Assembly: GCA_947491935.1 (NCBI GenBank)
Contig: CANLLF010000004.1
Location: 1 to 64,000, forward strand
Origin: an uncultured Roseicyclus sp.
GTDB taxonomy: Bacteria > Pseudomonadota > Alphaproteobacteria > Rhodobacterales > Rhodobacteraceae
Length of the DNA: 64,000 nt
Direction of reading: 5' to 3'
A program made the position numbers and the translations under genes. This document shows, one piece after another, positions 29,204-39,044 of the stretch (the first letter of the stretch is position 1; each line of letters starts with the position of its first letter). A model generated the notes under the pieces. The model had not been told where the DNA came from. It ran no database searches and saw only the letters and a list, made by a program, of their open reading frames with translations.

Positions 29204-30423
29204 TTGAATTTGCGGTTCCGCGCCGCCAGCAGCTTCAGACGCAGCGCGTTGAGCTGGATGAAACCCTGCGCGTCGGACTGATCGTAGGCCCCCATATCCT
29301 CTTCGAAAGTCACATGCGCCTCGGAATAGAGCGAATGGTCGGACCAGCGGGCCACGGTGCGGGCTGAGCCCTTGTAGAGTTTCAATCGGACCGTCCCCGT
29401 CACGTGCTCCTGAGATTTATCGATCAGGGCCTGCAGCATCTCGCGCTCGGGGCTGAACCAGAAGCCGTTATAGATCAGCTCCGCATAGCGCGGCATGATC
29501 GAATCCTTCAGGTGGCCGGAGCCGGAATCCAGCGTGATCTGCTCGATCCCCCGATGGGCCTCCAGCAGGATCGTGCCCCCCGGCGTCTCGTAGATCCCGC
29601 GGGATTTCATGCCAACGAAACGGTTCTCCACCAGGTCGAGGATGCCGATCCCGTGTTTGCCGCCCAGTTCGTTGAGGCGGGTCAGGATCGTGGCGGGGCC
29701 CATCGCTTCGCCGTTGATGGAAACGGCGTCCCCCTTTTCGAACCCGATCTCCACCATCTCGGGTGTGTCGGGCGCATCTTCGGGCCGCGTGATCCGCTGC
29801 AGGATGTGGTCGGGCGCTTCTTCCGCCGGATCTTCCAGCACCTTGCCCTCCGACGAGGTGTGCAACAGGTTCGCATCGACGCTGAACGGCGCTTCCCCGC
29901 GCTTGTCCTTGGCAATCGGGATCTGATGCTGTTCCGCAAACTCGATCAGCTTCGTCCGGCTGCCCAGATCCCATTCGCGCCAGGGGGCAATCACCCGGAT
30001 CTCGGGGTTGAGGGAATAGGCGCACAGCTCGAACCGGACCTGGTCGTTGCCCTTGCCGGTGGCACCATGACTGACAGCGTCGGCCCCGGTTTCGGACGCG
30101 ATTTCAACCAGACGCTTCGAGATCAGCGGCCGCGCGATGGAGGTACCGAGCAGGTAAAGCCCTTCATAGAGCGCATTGGCGCGGAACATCGGGAACACGA
30201 AATCGCGTACGAATTCCTCGCGGACGTCCTCGATATAGATGTTCTCGGGCTTGATCCCCAGAAGCTCCGCCTTCTGGCGCGCCGGCTCCAGCTCTTCGCC
30301 CTGGCCCAGATCGGCGGTGAAGGTCACGACGTCACAGCCATATTCCGTCTGCAGCCATTTCAGGATGATCGACGTATCGAGGCCGCCGGAATAGGCTAGC
30401 ACGACCTTTTTGGGGGCTGACAT
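29200..30423 (-). CDS. argG: Argininosuccinate synthase
   Basis: ArgG joins citrulline and aspartate with ATP, the penultimate step of arginine synthesis. The 407-residue protein has the PP-loop [16 protein letters not shown] at 9-24, then [14 protein letters not shown] near 117, and [14 protein letters not shown] near 276. Length and motifs are typical. The GNAT gene is translationally coupled downstream. A membrane-protein gene lies divergently upstream. Confidence 0.97.
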   Translation of the reverse strand: MSAPKKVVLAYSGGLDTSIILKWLQTEYGCDVVTFTADLGQGEELEPARQKAELLGIKPENIYIEDVREEFVRDFVFPMFRANALYEGLYLLGTSIARPLISKRLVEIASETGADAVSHGATGKGNDQVRFELCAYSLNPEIRVIAPWREWDLGSRTKLIEFAEQHQIPIAKDKRGEAPFSVDANLLHTSSEGKVLEDPAEEAPDHILQRITRPEDAPDTPEMVEIGFEKGDAVSINGEAMGPATILTRLNELGGKHGIGILDLVENRFVGMKSRGIYETPGGTILLEAHRGIEQITLDSGSGHLKDSIMPRYAELIYNGFWFSPEREMLQALIDKSQEHVTGTVRLKLYKGSARTVARWSDHSLYSEAHVTFEEDMGAYDQSDAQGFIQLNALRLKLLAARNRKFK

Positions 30424-30501
30424 GAACGCTCTCCGTGACGAATGGTTGACCGCCGCGCCGATACCGGGTTTTCAGGGGCGGAGCAAGCGAAGGACACGGG
30501 A

Positions 30502-31275
30502 ATGGATTACGGATATCAGGTTTTGCGGCATGTGGTGCAGCAGGTCTTCGGCAACCTCGGCGCGGCCGCGCGCATCACGTTGCCACTCGTCGTCATCCCG
30601 GCGGCGATCATCTTCCTCACCAATCCGGAGCTGGTGGAGCAATCAATGCAACCCGCCGACCCGTTCACGCCTGCACCAGAGCTGGCCTTTCCGGCGATTA
30701 ATGGGTGGGGGCTTGCCATCGGGTTGATTGCAGCTGTCGTCGGCTGGATGTGGGCTGCGGTGTCATGGCACCGGTTCGTCTTGTTGGAAGAATATCCCAA
30801 TGGCGTGCTGCCGAAATGGCACGGCGCACAAATCGGCAACTACTTCGGCAACTCACTCTTGGTTCTGCTGATCCTGTTCGGGGCGATCTTGGTAATGGCG
30901 ATTGCCGTCGGCATGATAATCGCCGTCGTGCAAAGCATTGCGCTTGGCGTGGTCCTCGGCGTCGGTCTGGCCATCGGCGTCAGCTGGGTTGCAGTGCGGA
31001 TCGGGCTGATCTTGCCCGCGGCCGCCATCGGCGAGCGGTTGGGCGTTGGCGAAAGCTGGCGCGCGACGGCGCAGGTTTCGGGGCAGTTGCTGTTGCCCGT
31101 GATCGTGCTGGCCCTCGTTTTCGGCCTGATCAACCAGGCGGTGACGGTCGCCTTCGGCCCCACGCTTCTGGCCGCAGCCGTTGGTATCGCCATCTACTGG
31201 ATCCAGCTTCTGATGAATCTGGCCCTGATGACCACGCTCTATGGTAACCTGATCCAAGGGCGGCAACTGAACTGA
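30502..31275 (+). CDS. Integral membrane protein of unknown function
   Basis: The 257-residue protein has about six hydrophobic segments, in three pairs, with a polar stretch WHRFVLLEEYPNGVLPKWHG between the second and third. I recognise this general type from Rhodobacteraceae genomes as an uncharacterised membrane protein, and cannot assign a transporter family. I chose the ATG giving MDYGYQVLRH, after acggga; the open frame begins 20 codons earlier inside the divergent promoter region with argG. Confidence 0.65.
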   Translation: MDYGYQVLRHVVQQVFGNLGAAARITLPLVVIPAAIIFLTNPELVEQSMQPADPFTPAPELAFPAINGWGLAIGLIAAVVGWMWAAVSWHRFVLLEEYPNGVLPKWHGAQIGNYFGNSLLVLLILFGAILVMAIAVGMIIAVVQSIALGVVLGVGLAIGVSWVAVRIGLILPAAAIGERLGVGESWRATAQVSGQLLLPVIVLALVFGLINQAVTVAFGPTLLAAAVGIAIYWIQLLMNLALMTTLYGNLIQGRQLN

Positions 31276-31337
31276 GGCGGTTGGTTTGACGGGCCGACGG
31301 GCTGGACAGCGCCAACCAGACAGGCCAAGCCGGATCC

Positions 31338-32585
31338 ATGAGTGATCTCGCCCCCAAGGCCCGCGCGGCCACCGATGCTTTGCGCGATTTGTTCCCGCCC
31401 ACGCCGCTGCTGAAAAATGCTCACCTCAGCGAGCGTTACGGGGCGGACATCTGGCTGAAGCGCGAGGATTTGTCGCCGGTGCGCTCCTACAAGTTGCGCG
31501 GGGCCTTCAACGCCATGCGCAAGGTCCGCGCGGCCCATCCCGCGCAGATGGATTTCGTCTGTGCGAGCGCTGGCAACCACGCCCAGGGCGTCGCCTTCGT
31601 CTGCGCGCATTTCGGCGTGAAGGGGCGGATCTACATGCCCGTGACGACGCCGGAGCAGAAAATCCTCAAGACCCGCACCTTCGGCGGTGACGCCGTCGAG
31701 ATCGTGCTGGAGGGCGATTTCTTTGATGAAACGCAGGCCGCGGCCAAGGCCTACAGCGCGCAGGCCGGGGCACATTTCCTATCGCCGTTCGATGATTCAG
31801 ACGTCATCGAGGGCCAGGCCTCCGTTGCAGTGGAGATGCTGGACCAACTGGGCAAGGTGCCCGATCACCTTGTGCTGCCGGTGGGCGGCGGTGGCCTGTC
31901 GGCGGGGATGTTGTCCTACCTGCGCGCGGTGGGGGCCGATACGCACCTGACATTGGTCGAACCCGCGGGTGGCGCAAGCCTGACCGCCGCACTCAAGATT
32001 GGGGCGCCGCAGACGATCGAGATTGCCGATACCTTCGTCGATGGCGCGGCCGTCGCACGCATCGGGGATCGCACCTTTGATGTTTTGCGCGGCGTGTCCC
32101 CCCGTGACGTTCGGATCGCGCCGGAAAACCGCATCTGCGTGACGATTCAGGAGATGCTCAATCTGGAAGGCATCGTGTTGGAACCCGCCGGGGCCCTATC
32201 CGTGAACGTATTGGGCGACATCGCCGATCAGATCGCCGGTAAAACCGTGGTCTGTGTGACGTCTGGCGGGAATTTTGATTTCGAGCGTCTGCCCGAGGTC
32301 AAGGAACGCGCGCAGAATTGGCAGGGGCTGAAGAAATACTTCATCCTCCGCTTGCCGCAACGCCCCGGTGCACTTCGTGATTTTCTCGACCTTCTGGGGG
32401 CGGAGGACAACATCACGCGGTTCGAGTACCTCAAGAAGAATTCCCGCAATTTCGGATCGGTCCTGATCGGGATCGAGACCGAACGCGCCGGAAGTTTTGC
32501 CGAGCTGGAGGATCGCGTGGCTTCGCGCGGCTTCGGGTTCCGCGATATCACGGATGACAATATCCTCGCCGATTTCCTGATCTAA
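31338..32585 (+). CDS. ilvA: Threonine ammonia-lyase (threonine dehydratase)
   Basis: IlvA deaminates threonine to 2-oxobutanoate, the entry to isoleucine. The 415-residue PLP enzyme has the cofactor lysine in VRSYKLRGA (K52), the phosphate-binding loop GGGGLSAG near 189 and SAGNHAQG. Residues about 335-415 form a C-terminal ACT-like regulatory domain (KYFILRLPQRPGALRDFLDLL), so feedback control is possible. Its start is preceded by a 62-nt gap with a weak ggttgg/ccaacc dyad. Confidence 0.95.
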   Translation: MSDLAPKARAATDALRDLFPPTPLLKNAHLSERYGADIWLKREDLSPVRSYKLRGAFNAMRKVRAAHPAQMDFVCASAGNHAQGVAFVCAHFGVKGRIYMPVTTPEQKILKTRTFGGDAVEIVLEGDFFDETQAAAKAYSAQAGAHFLSPFDDSDVIEGQASVAVEMLDQLGKVPDHLVLPVGGGGLSAGMLSYLRAVGADTHLTLVEPAGGASLTAALKIGAPQTIEIADTFVDGAAVARIGDRTFDVLRGVSPRDVRIAPENRICVTIQEMLNLEGIVLEPAGALSVNVLGDIADQIAGKTVVCVTSGGNFDFERLPEVKERAQNWQGLKKYFILRLPQRPGALRDFLDLLGAEDNITRFEYLKKNSRNFGSVLIGIETERAGSFAELEDRVASRGFGFRDITDDNILADFLI

Positions 32586-32593
32586 GATCGCGT

Positions 32594-32920
32594 TCAGGCG
32601 GCGCGGGACAATTCCGGAACCTGTGGCTCCACTTCTTCCATGGCGGTCTCGAAGGCCGTACGGACCGCCGCGACATCGGGCGATGCGTTGGCGTTACACG
32701 CGGCCTCCGCGGCGGAACACGCCTCCACCAGCGCCGTGAATCCAAGGTTTGCCGCCGATCCGCGCAGGAAATGAAAATCCGCAGCCTTCGCGGTTTCCGG
32801 GGTCAGCCCGTCGAGGCTTTCTTGCAATTCCGCCACGAACAAAATGGCCACATCGGCGAAATCTTCCTCTCCGATATCGCTGCGCAACTCGTTCAGGCGG
32901 TCCCAATCAACACCGCTCAT
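32594..32920 (-). CDS. Hpt-domain phosphotransfer protein
   Basis: The 108-residue protein is a single histidine phosphotransfer domain. The phosphoacceptor is H50 in ADFHFLRGSAANLGF, which fits the consensus HxLKGxxxxLG. I corrected a longer open frame to the Met at MSGVDWDRL because it gives a complete four-helix bundle. It is divergent from an RsbU-like response regulator across 150 nt and convergent with ilvA at 8 nt. No histidine kinase is encoded nearby. Confidence 0.85.
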   Translation of the reverse strand: MSGVDWDRLNELRSDIGEEDFADVAILFVAELQESLDGLTPETAKAADFHFLRGSAANLGFTALVEACSAAEAACNANASPDVAAVRTAFETAMEEVEPQVPELSRAA

Positions 32921-33070
32921 ACCACATACTCCGGTCCTTGTGTGGCCCTCACCATCGCCATGGTCCGTTAAGAAACCGCTAGGGCGCAACGATCGAATCC
33001 GAGCAATTTTTCGATTCATCGGGCGTTAAAGAAAATCACGCAATGTCCGCCGAAATGACTTGAGGCGACC

Positions 33071-34342
33071 ATGGTAACGAGCGCGGTAATCCCTGCCGAT
33101 CCGGTAAGTGACGGACAGGCAATTGAGGCGTTGAAGGTTCTGGTTCTGGATGACAGCCCGGCACAACGCAATCTGGCCTGCGCCTTCTTGCGCAAATGGG
33201 GCCATACTGCCATCGCCACCGGTGATCCGTCGGAAGCCCTTGAAATCGCACGTGATCCCGAGATTTCGTTGATCCTGTGCGACTGGATGATGCCGGGCAT
33301 GACGGGGCCGGAATTCTGCCACCGCTTGCGGGCGGAGGTGACGGAAAGCTACGCCTATATCCTGTTGCTGACCTCCAAAAGCGAGGGCGGGGCGCTGGCC
33401 GAAGGGCTGGAGGCGGGGGCAGACGATTTCCTCAACAAACCCATTCGTCCGCCTGAGCTTCAGGCGCGGATGAATGCCGGGGCGCGGATCGTCGCCATGC
33501 AGCGTGAGTTGCGCGCCAAGAACGGCCTGCTGGAAACCGCCCTGGATGAATTGCAGCAACTCTACGGCGCGATCGATCGTGATCTGGATGAAGCGCGCCG
33601 CCTGCAACGCGCCTCCCTGCAGGACGAATTCCGCCGGTTCGGGCGGGCCGATGTGTCCCTGTTACTGGAGGCCAGTGGCCATGTCGGCGGCGACATGGTG
33701 GGGTATTTCCCGGTCAGCGATGATGTCGTGGGTCTGTTCAGCCTCGATGTATCGGGCCATGGGGTCGCCTCGGCGATGGTGGCGGCGCGGGTGGCCGGGA
33801 TGCTGTCGGAAGCATCGCCGGATCAGAATATCTCCCTCCACCGCGGGACCGACGGCGCGTTGCACGGCCTGCCACCGGAATTGGCCGCGGAACGCATGAA
33901 CGCGCTGATGCTGAAGGAGGTGCAGTCGGATCGCTACTTCACCCTGTGCCTCGCCTTCCTCGACCTGAAAACAGGCGCCTTGCGCATGGTTCAGGCGGGT
34001 CATCCGCACCCTATCATTCATCGCGCCAACGGCACGTTCGAGTTGATCGGGCTGGGGGGTATGCCGGTGGGCCTGATCGAAGACATCCCGTTCAGCGGCT
34101 TCGAAGCGCAGCTCAATCCCGGCGACCGGCTTTTGATGTATTCCGATGGTCTGACGGAATGCCCGGATCCAGGGGGAACACTGTTGGATGAAGACGGATT
34201 GATCGCCCTCATGCGGGCCAATGCCTCGACGCGCGGAACGGACTTCCTTAACCGGTTGCGCGATGGTCTGGTCGCCTATGCAGGCCACGATGATTTTCCC
34301 GACGACCTCTCCGCCCTGCTGCTGGAATTCAACCCGGCCTAG
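33071..34342 (+). CDS. Response regulator with PP2C-type (RsbU-like) phosphatase output
   Basis: The 423-residue protein has an N-terminal receiver (acidic pocket LVLDDSP, phosphoacceptor D71 in LCDWMMPG, K near 120 in LNKPI). A coiled-coil linker follows (about 140-185). A SpoIIE/RsbU-type PP2C domain comes last, with DVSGHGVASAM and YSDGLTE. Such proteins usually dephosphorylate an anti-sigma-factor antagonist in partner switching. The receiver is probably phosphorylated through the divergent Hpt protein. RbaY of Rhodobacter capsulatus has a comparable layout. Confidence 0.9.
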   Translation: MVTSAVIPADPVSDGQAIEALKVLVLDDSPAQRNLACAFLRKWGHTAIATGDPSEALEIARDPEISLILCDWMMPGMTGPEFCHRLRAEVTESYAYILLLTSKSEGGALAEGLEAGADDFLNKPIRPPELQARMNAGARIVAMQRELRAKNGLLETALDELQQLYGAIDRDLDEARRLQRASLQDEFRRFGRADVSLLLEASGHVGGDMVGYFPVSDDVVGLFSLDVSGHGVASAMVAARVAGMLSEASPDQNISLHRGTDGALHGLPPELAAERMNALMLKEVQSDRYFTLCLAFLDLKTGALRMVQAGHPHPIIHRANGTFELIGLGGMPVGLIEDIPFSGFEAQLNPGDRLLMYSDGLTECPDPGGTLLDEDGLIALMRANASTRGTDFLNRLRDGLVAYAGHDDFPDDLSALLLEFNPA

Positions 34343-34782
34343 ACACGGCTCAGATACCGCGCGACGAAATGGCGGTCGCCCGCCACAGCCAAATGCTCAA
34401 CCGCCACGTCCCAAGGCAGAAACACGGCCGTGTGTCCGGGCTCCGTCGGGTCGCCGATGCGCCTCCCAAGCCGCGCGGTGTAGATGTGGCATTGCTTGTG
34501 CGCATACCGCTCATAATCCGGCATGTAAGTGTAGCGATGGCACATGCCCATGCGCCGCAGGGAATGGATGCGATAGCCCGTCTCTTCCATCACCTCCCGG
34601 TGCAGCGCCGGTAGCGTCGATTCCCCGGGATCGATGCCACCGCCCGGCAATTGCAGCTCCGGCCATGGCTTCTCCTGAAAGCTCGCCAGCAGGCTGTCGC
34701 CCGCATCAATGATGACATACGCGCCCGGGCGCGGCGGATAAGGGCGGCCCGGATCGGGCGGCGTGCCAAAACGTCGGTTCAT
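34339..34782 (-). CDS. Nudix hydrolase
   Basis: The 147-residue protein has a complete Nudix box, G-x5-E-x7-REVMEETGY near residues 48-71, preceded by PGAYVIIDAGD. Members hydrolyse nucleoside diphosphate derivatives; the substrate is unknown. The start ATG gives MNRRFGTPPD; the longer open frame overlaps kdsD and is rejected. Its stop overlaps the convergent RsbU-like gene by 4 nt. Confidence 0.85.
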   Translation of the reverse strand: MNRRFGTPPDPGRPYPPRPGAYVIIDAGDSLLASFQEKPWPELQLPGGGIDPGESTLPALHREVMEETGYRIHSLRRMGMCHRYTYMPDYERYAHKQCHIYTARLGRRIGDPTEPGHTAVFLPWDVAVEHLAVAGDRHFVARYLSRV

Positions 34783-34862
34783 GGCGCCCTTCTGCCATGG
34801 GCGACACGGCGCGAAAAGCCAATCCTCTCGCCAAGGGCGCAGCACTCGGCTAAACGGCGGCC

Positions 34863-35828
34863 ATGGCCCACGATCACCCCCATTCCCTGCGCGATACTGG
34901 CGCGCGCGTCTTGCGAACCGAAGGCGATGCCGTGCGTGCGCTCGCCGATGCCCTGCCGGCGGATTTCGAACGCGCGGCAGAGGCGGTTCTGGCCACGAAA
35001 GGCCGTGTGATCCTGTCTGGCATCGGCAAATCCGGCCTGATCGCCCGCAAGATCTCGGCGACATTTGCCTCCACCGGCACGCCCTCGGCCTTCGTCCATG
35101 CGGCGGAGGCCAGCCATGGCGATCTGGGCATGGTGACACCGGATGACCTCACGATCCTGATCTCGAATTCCGGCGAAACCTCCGAGCTGCGCGATATCGT
35201 GGCCTATGTGGCGCGCTTCTCCATCCCGATGGTGGCGATCTCCAAGAAGCCCGACTCCACCCTGATGCGCGCCGCCGATTTTCGGCTCCTTTTGCCCGAG
35301 GCGGAGGAGGCCTGTTCCCTTCGCATGGCGCCCACAACCTCGACCACGCTGACCCTTGCCCTGGGCGACGCGCTGGCCGTGGCCGTGATGGAACGCCGCG
35401 GCTTCCTGCCGGAACATTTCCGCACCTTCCATCCGGGCGGCAAGCTCGGGGCGGAGTTGATGAAGGTGTCCCAGCTGATGCATGGGGCGGAGGCCCTTCC
35501 GCTTGTATCACCGGATACGCCGATGGCAGAGACCCTGATCGTGATGAGCGAGAAGAGCTTTGGCATTGCCGGTGTTGTGGCCGATGGCATGCTTATCGGT
35601 GTGATTTCGGACGGCGATCTGCGCCGCAACATCACCCGGCTTACCGATCAGGATGCTGGCGCCGTGGCCACCCGAAACCCCCGCACCATCGGCCCGGATC
35701 TTCTGGCCGCCGAGGCCCTCGCCATGATGTCCGAGAACAAGATCACCGCGCTGTTTGTCGTGGACGCGGATGCGAGGCCCATCGGTATCATCCACCTGCA
35801 TGATTGCCTGCGCGCCGGATTGGCCTGA
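34863..35828 (+). CDS. kdsD: Arabinose-5-phosphate isomerase (KpsF/GutQ family)
   Basis: KdsD converts ribulose-5-phosphate to arabinose-5-phosphate, the first step to Kdo for lipopolysaccharide. The 321-residue protein has a sugar isomerase domain (GIGKSGLIARKISATFASTG, SNSGETSELRD) and two CBS domains in the C-terminal half (from about residue 205). This is the standard KpsF/GutQ architecture. It is divergent from the Nudix gene. A stem-loop follows 20 nt after the stop. Confidence 0.93.
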   Translation: MAHDHPHSLRDTGARVLRTEGDAVRALADALPADFERAAEAVLATKGRVILSGIGKSGLIARKISATFASTGTPSAFVHAAEASHGDLGMVTPDDLTILISNSGETSELRDIVAYVARFSIPMVAISKKPDSTLMRAADFRLLLPEAEEACSLRMAPTTSTTLTLALGDALAVAVMERRGFLPEHFRTFHPGGKLGAELMKVSQLMHGAEALPLVSPDTPMAETLIVMSEKSFGIAGVVADGMLIGVISDGDLRRNITRLTDQDAGAVATRNPRTIGPDLLAAEALAMMSENKITALFVVDADARPIGIIHLHDCLRAGLA

Positions 35829-35843
35829 ACAAGATCCAAACGG

Positions 35844-35877
35844 AAAAGCCCCCACCCGGCGAAACCGGGCAAGGGCC
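35844..35877 (-). terminator. Stem-loop terminator between kdsD and an exported-protein gene
   Basis: A stem with two parts (gccc/gggc, then cccgg/ccggg around cgaaa) is followed on the minus strand by TTTT. It probably ends the exported-protein transcript that runs toward kdsD. On the plus strand no T-tract follows, so its use for kdsD is doubtful. Confidence 0.55.
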
Positions 35878-35898
35878 ATCTTGATTGTAACGGACGGC

Positions 35899-36228
35899 TT
35901 AGTTGCCGTCATCAGCCGCCATAAGGCGCGCGAAGATGTCGGCGCCGTGGGCCGGGTCGGACATGATGATCGTCACAAAGCCACCTTCACCGCGAAGCTC
36001 GCTCATGTTTTCGGCATCCATGTTCAGCTGGCTGAAAACGTCGGCCAGCGTGGAGCCCATGGTGATGTCTGCCATCGTCAGTTCACCAGCCGGAACCATG
36101 CGGGTTTCGCTGGCATTGTCGGCACTCATGTTGAAGTGCATGATCGCGACCGACGTGGAGTGCCCATCGGCGAAAGCCGGAGCGGCGATGGAAGTGGCAA
36201 GTGCGGTAGCAAGTGCGAGGCGTTTCAT
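35899..36228 (-). CDS. Small exported protein of unknown function
   Basis: The 109-residue product has a clear signal peptide (cleavage after PAFA, residue 20). The mature part, about 89 residues, has no Cys and includes HFNMSADNASETRMVPAG and GGFVTIIMSDPAHGADIF. I know of no family. It has a Shine-Dalgarno (aaggga) and its own terminator, so it is probably transcribed alone. Confidence 0.7.
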   Translation of the reverse strand: MKRLALATALATSIAAPAFADGHSTSVAIMHFNMSADNASETRMVPAGELTMADITMGSTLADVFSQLNMDAENMSELRGEGGFVTIIMSDPAHGADIFARLMAADDGN

Positions 36229-36579
36229 ATTTGGTATCCCTTCAGTTTTGTGTTCCAGACATTCAACTTCGGTCTCGCCGGGTCCGGTGATTAACTGCCC
36301 GGATCAACGCCTCGGTCGTCTGCCTGAGATGACGCTAGGGTCGGGCACTGCTCCAAAAATAGAGGATTTCAGGGGTCTCTCGCGTTGGTGAGCGTCTGTG
36401 ATCGGTATTCTCACGCGGACGCGATAAACACTCTCCGGCGCGTGATCGCGCCGTGATAAATCAAGGACTTGTGTAACAGACGGAAGATTATTGCGCGCCG
36501 TCTGGCCGCCCGGAGGCGCCCCATGCGTGATTCGAACGGGGTCAGCTCACCTTATCGAGAGATGCCTGCCGGGCGTCCA
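36229..36579. other. Intergenic region with one hairpin
   Basis: I see no gene in these 351 bases. A perfect 7-bp inverted repeat cggcgcg-tgat-cgcgccg (36436-36453) sits near the middle, followed by tgataaatca. It could be a regulator site or the terminator of a short transcript. The left part next to 36228 must hold the promoter of the exported-protein gene. Confidence 0.4.
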
Positions 36580-37884
36580 CTACCGCCCGACGCTGTCATA
36601 GGCCTCGAAGCCCGCGCGTTTGGCATCGCGGGGGGTGTAGACGTTGCGCAGGTCGGCCATCCGGGGGGTCGCCATCTTGCGGGCCAGTTTCTTGAGGTCC
36701 AGCGCGCGGAACTCGTTCCACTCCGTCAGGATCACCACCAGATCGGCGTTGTGGGCCGCCTTGTAGGGATCATCGAGCCACGCCACGCCGGGCAGTAGCG
36801 CCTCTCCCTCGCGGAAGCCCTGCGGGTCAACCACGCGAACCTTGGAGCCCCCACCGACCAGCGACGGCACAATGGTGAGCGACGGCGCGTCGCGCATATC
36901 GTCGGTGTTGGGTTTGAACGTCACGCCAAGCACGGCCACGGTCTTTCCGTTGAACGAGCCATCGCACAGGTCGCGCAGCTTCTCGATCATCCGGTGCTTC
37001 ACGCCGTCATTTACCCGGATCACCGTCTCCACGATGCTTTGCGGCACCGCGTGGTCCTGACCGATCCGCGCCAGCGCGCTGGTATCTTTCGGGAAGCATG
37101 AGCCGCCATAACCCGGGCCGGCATGGAGGAACTTGTTGCCGATCCGGCCATCCATGCCGATGCCTTTCGACACCTCCTTCACATCCGCGCCAACCTTTTC
37201 GCAAAGCGCTGCGATCTCGTTGATGAAGGTGATCTTCGTGGCCAGGAACGCATTGGCGGCGTATTTGATCATCTCGGCGCTTTCCAGATCGGTGGTCACA
37301 ATCGGAAAGTCGCGCAGGAATAGGGGGCGATAGATCTCGTCCATCACCTCCGAGGCCCGCGGCGTCTGAACGCCGACAACCACCCGGTCGGGCCGCATGA
37401 AATCATCGATCGCCGCGCCTTCACGCAGGAACTCGGGGTTGGAAGCAACGTCAAACTCCGCCTCCGGGGCGGCCTTGGCGACCACCTGCTTGACCTTGCG
37501 GTTGGTGCCCACCGGCACCGTCGACTTCGTTACGATCACCGCATAGCCGGTCAGGGCCTGGGCCACTTCCTCGGCCGCAGCCATCACATACGTCAGGTCC
37601 GCATGGCCATCACCGCGCCGCGTGGGCGTACCGACCGCGATGAATATGGCTTCGGCCCCATCCACGGCGGCCTTCAGATCCGTGGTGAAGGACAGCCGCC
37701 CGCCATCGACGTTTTTTGCCATCAGCGCGTCGAGGCCGGGCTCATAGATCGGAACGTCCCCGGCCTGCAGCATCTCGATCTTGCGCGGGTCCTTGTCGAC
37801 GCAGATTACGTCATGTCCGAAATCCGAGAAGCAAACGCCCGAGACGAGGCCAACATAGCCGGTGCCGATCATTGTGATGCGCAT
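36580..37884 (-). CDS. ugd: UDP-glucose 6-dehydrogenase
   Basis: The enzyme oxidises UDP-glucose to UDP-glucuronate with two NAD. The 434-residue protein has the Rossmann start MRITMIGTGYVGLVSGVCF, the catalytic Cys in GPGYGGSCFPKD (near residue 260) and the C-terminal domain with AVLGVTFKPNTDDMRDAPS. Next on the minus strand, 57 nt upstream, is a UDP-glucuronate epimerase that would use its product. The cluster probably feeds exopolysaccharide or lipopolysaccharide. Confidence 0.95.
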   Translation of the reverse strand: MRITMIGTGYVGLVSGVCFSDFGHDVICVDKDPRKIEMLQAGDVPIYEPGLDALMAKNVDGGRLSFTTDLKAAVDGAEAIFIAVGTPTRRGDGHADLTYVMAAAEEVAQALTGYAVIVTKSTVPVGTNRKVKQVVAKAAPEAEFDVASNPEFLREGAAIDDFMRPDRVVVGVQTPRASEVMDEIYRPLFLRDFPIVTTDLESAEMIKYAANAFLATKITFINEIAALCEKVGADVKEVSKGIGMDGRIGNKFLHAGPGYGGSCFPKDTSALARIGQDHAVPQSIVETVIRVNDGVKHRMIEKLRDLCDGSFNGKTVAVLGVTFKPNTDDMRDAPSLTIVPSLVGGGSKVRVVDPQGFREGEALLPGVAWLDDPYKAAHNADLVVILTEWNEFRALDLKKLARKMATPRMADLRNVYTPRDAKRAGFEAYDSVGR

Positions 37885-37941
37885 GGGGAAACGTCCTTGT
37901 CTGCCTGTAATCTGGTAAGCGATGCCCGCCTGGCGCGTGTT

Positions 37942-38940
37942 CTATACGCCATAATAGTCGCGATACCACGCGACGAAACGGGCCACACCTTCGGTGACCT
38001 GGGTTTTGGGTTTGTACTGGGTCAGGTGTTGCAGCAGGCTCGCATCCGCCCAGGTGGCGGGCACGTCACCGGCCTGCATGTCCATCATGTTCTTTTGCGC
38101 CTTGCGGCCCGTCGCGGCCTCGATCGCCTCGATATAGTCGAGCAGCTGCACCGAGTTCGAGTTGCCGATATTCACCACTCGGTGCGGCGCGACCGGCGAC
38201 AAGCTGTCGCCCTCCACCGGATCATCGCCCGGCACCGCCTCGATCAGGCGCACGATCCCGTCCACCAGATCGGTCACATAGGTGAAATCCCGCGCCATAT
38301 CACCGTGGTTGTAGACGTCGATGGGCCGATCTTCGAGGATCGCCTTGGTGAATTTGAACAGCGCCATATCGGGGCGGCCCCAGGGCCCGTACACCGTGAA
38401 GAAGCGGAACATCGTCGTCGGCAGATCGTAGAGATGTGCGTAGCTATGAGCCATCGCCTCGTTAGCCTTCTTTGTCGCGGCGTAGAACGACATCTGGGTG
38501 TCCGCCTTCATCGTCTCGGCATAGGGCATCTCGGTATTGGCGCCATAGACGGACGATGTGGAGGCCAGCAGCGAATGCCTGGGCGGGAAGGCCCGCATCG
38601 CCTCCAGAAGCCGGAAGGTACCGATCAGGTTCGCCTCGACATAGCTTTCAGGGTTGTCGATGGAGTAGCGCACGCCCGCCTGCGCGGCGAGGTGGATCAC
38701 GGCCTCGGGGCGGTATTCCTCCATCAGATCATGCAGCACACCCGGCGTTTCGATCCGCTTGTTGACCGCAGTGAACCCCTTGCTTTGCAGCAGCATCGCC
38801 TGGCGGCGCTCCTTCAGCGAGACCTCGTAGTAATCGGTCAGCGCATCCAGCCCGATCACCCGCCAGCCCTCAGCCAGCAACCGCGTGCAAAGATGGTAGC
38901 CGATAAATCCCGCCGAGCCTGTGACCAGCGCAACCCTCAT
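37942..38940 (-). CDS. UDP-glucuronate 4-epimerase-like nucleotide-sugar epimerase
   Basis: The 332-residue SDR-type protein has the NAD loop VTGSAGFIGYHL at 6-17, the catalytic STSSVYG and YAATKKANE, and the DFTYVTDLVDGI segment typical of UDP-glucuronate epimerases. It probably makes UDP-galacturonate from the Ugd product. The open frame extends 16 codons but MRVALVTG is the normal N-terminus. It is between ugd and a glycosyltransferase on the same strand. Confidence 0.88.
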   Translation of the reverse strand: MRVALVTGSAGFIGYHLCTRLLAEGWRVIGLDALTDYYEVSLKERRQAMLLQSKGFTAVNKRIETPGVLHDLMEEYRPEAVIHLAAQAGVRYSIDNPESYVEANLIGTFRLLEAMRAFPPRHSLLASTSSVYGANTEMPYAETMKADTQMSFYAATKKANEAMAHSYAHLYDLPTTMFRFFTVYGPWGRPDMALFKFTKAILEDRPIDVYNHGDMARDFTYVTDLVDGIVRLIEAVPGDDPVEGDSLSPVAPHRVVNIGNSNSVQLLDYIEAIEAATGRKAQKNMMDMQAGDVPATWADASLLQHLTQYKPKTQVTEGVARFVAWYRDYYGV

Positions 38941-39044
38941 TCCAGGTCCTCCAGTGGTGCCCTGCCCGGTTTCGGCTCCGATTGCCACGAATGGGGGGCG
39001 AAGGTCAAAGGCGAAAGGGACGTTGGCGGATCCGCACCCGGCGG

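Noticed and set aside
31276-31337. An attenuator ahead of ilvA
   Set aside because: Only a weak ggttgg/ccaacc dyad; no leader peptide, Ile codon run or T-tract.
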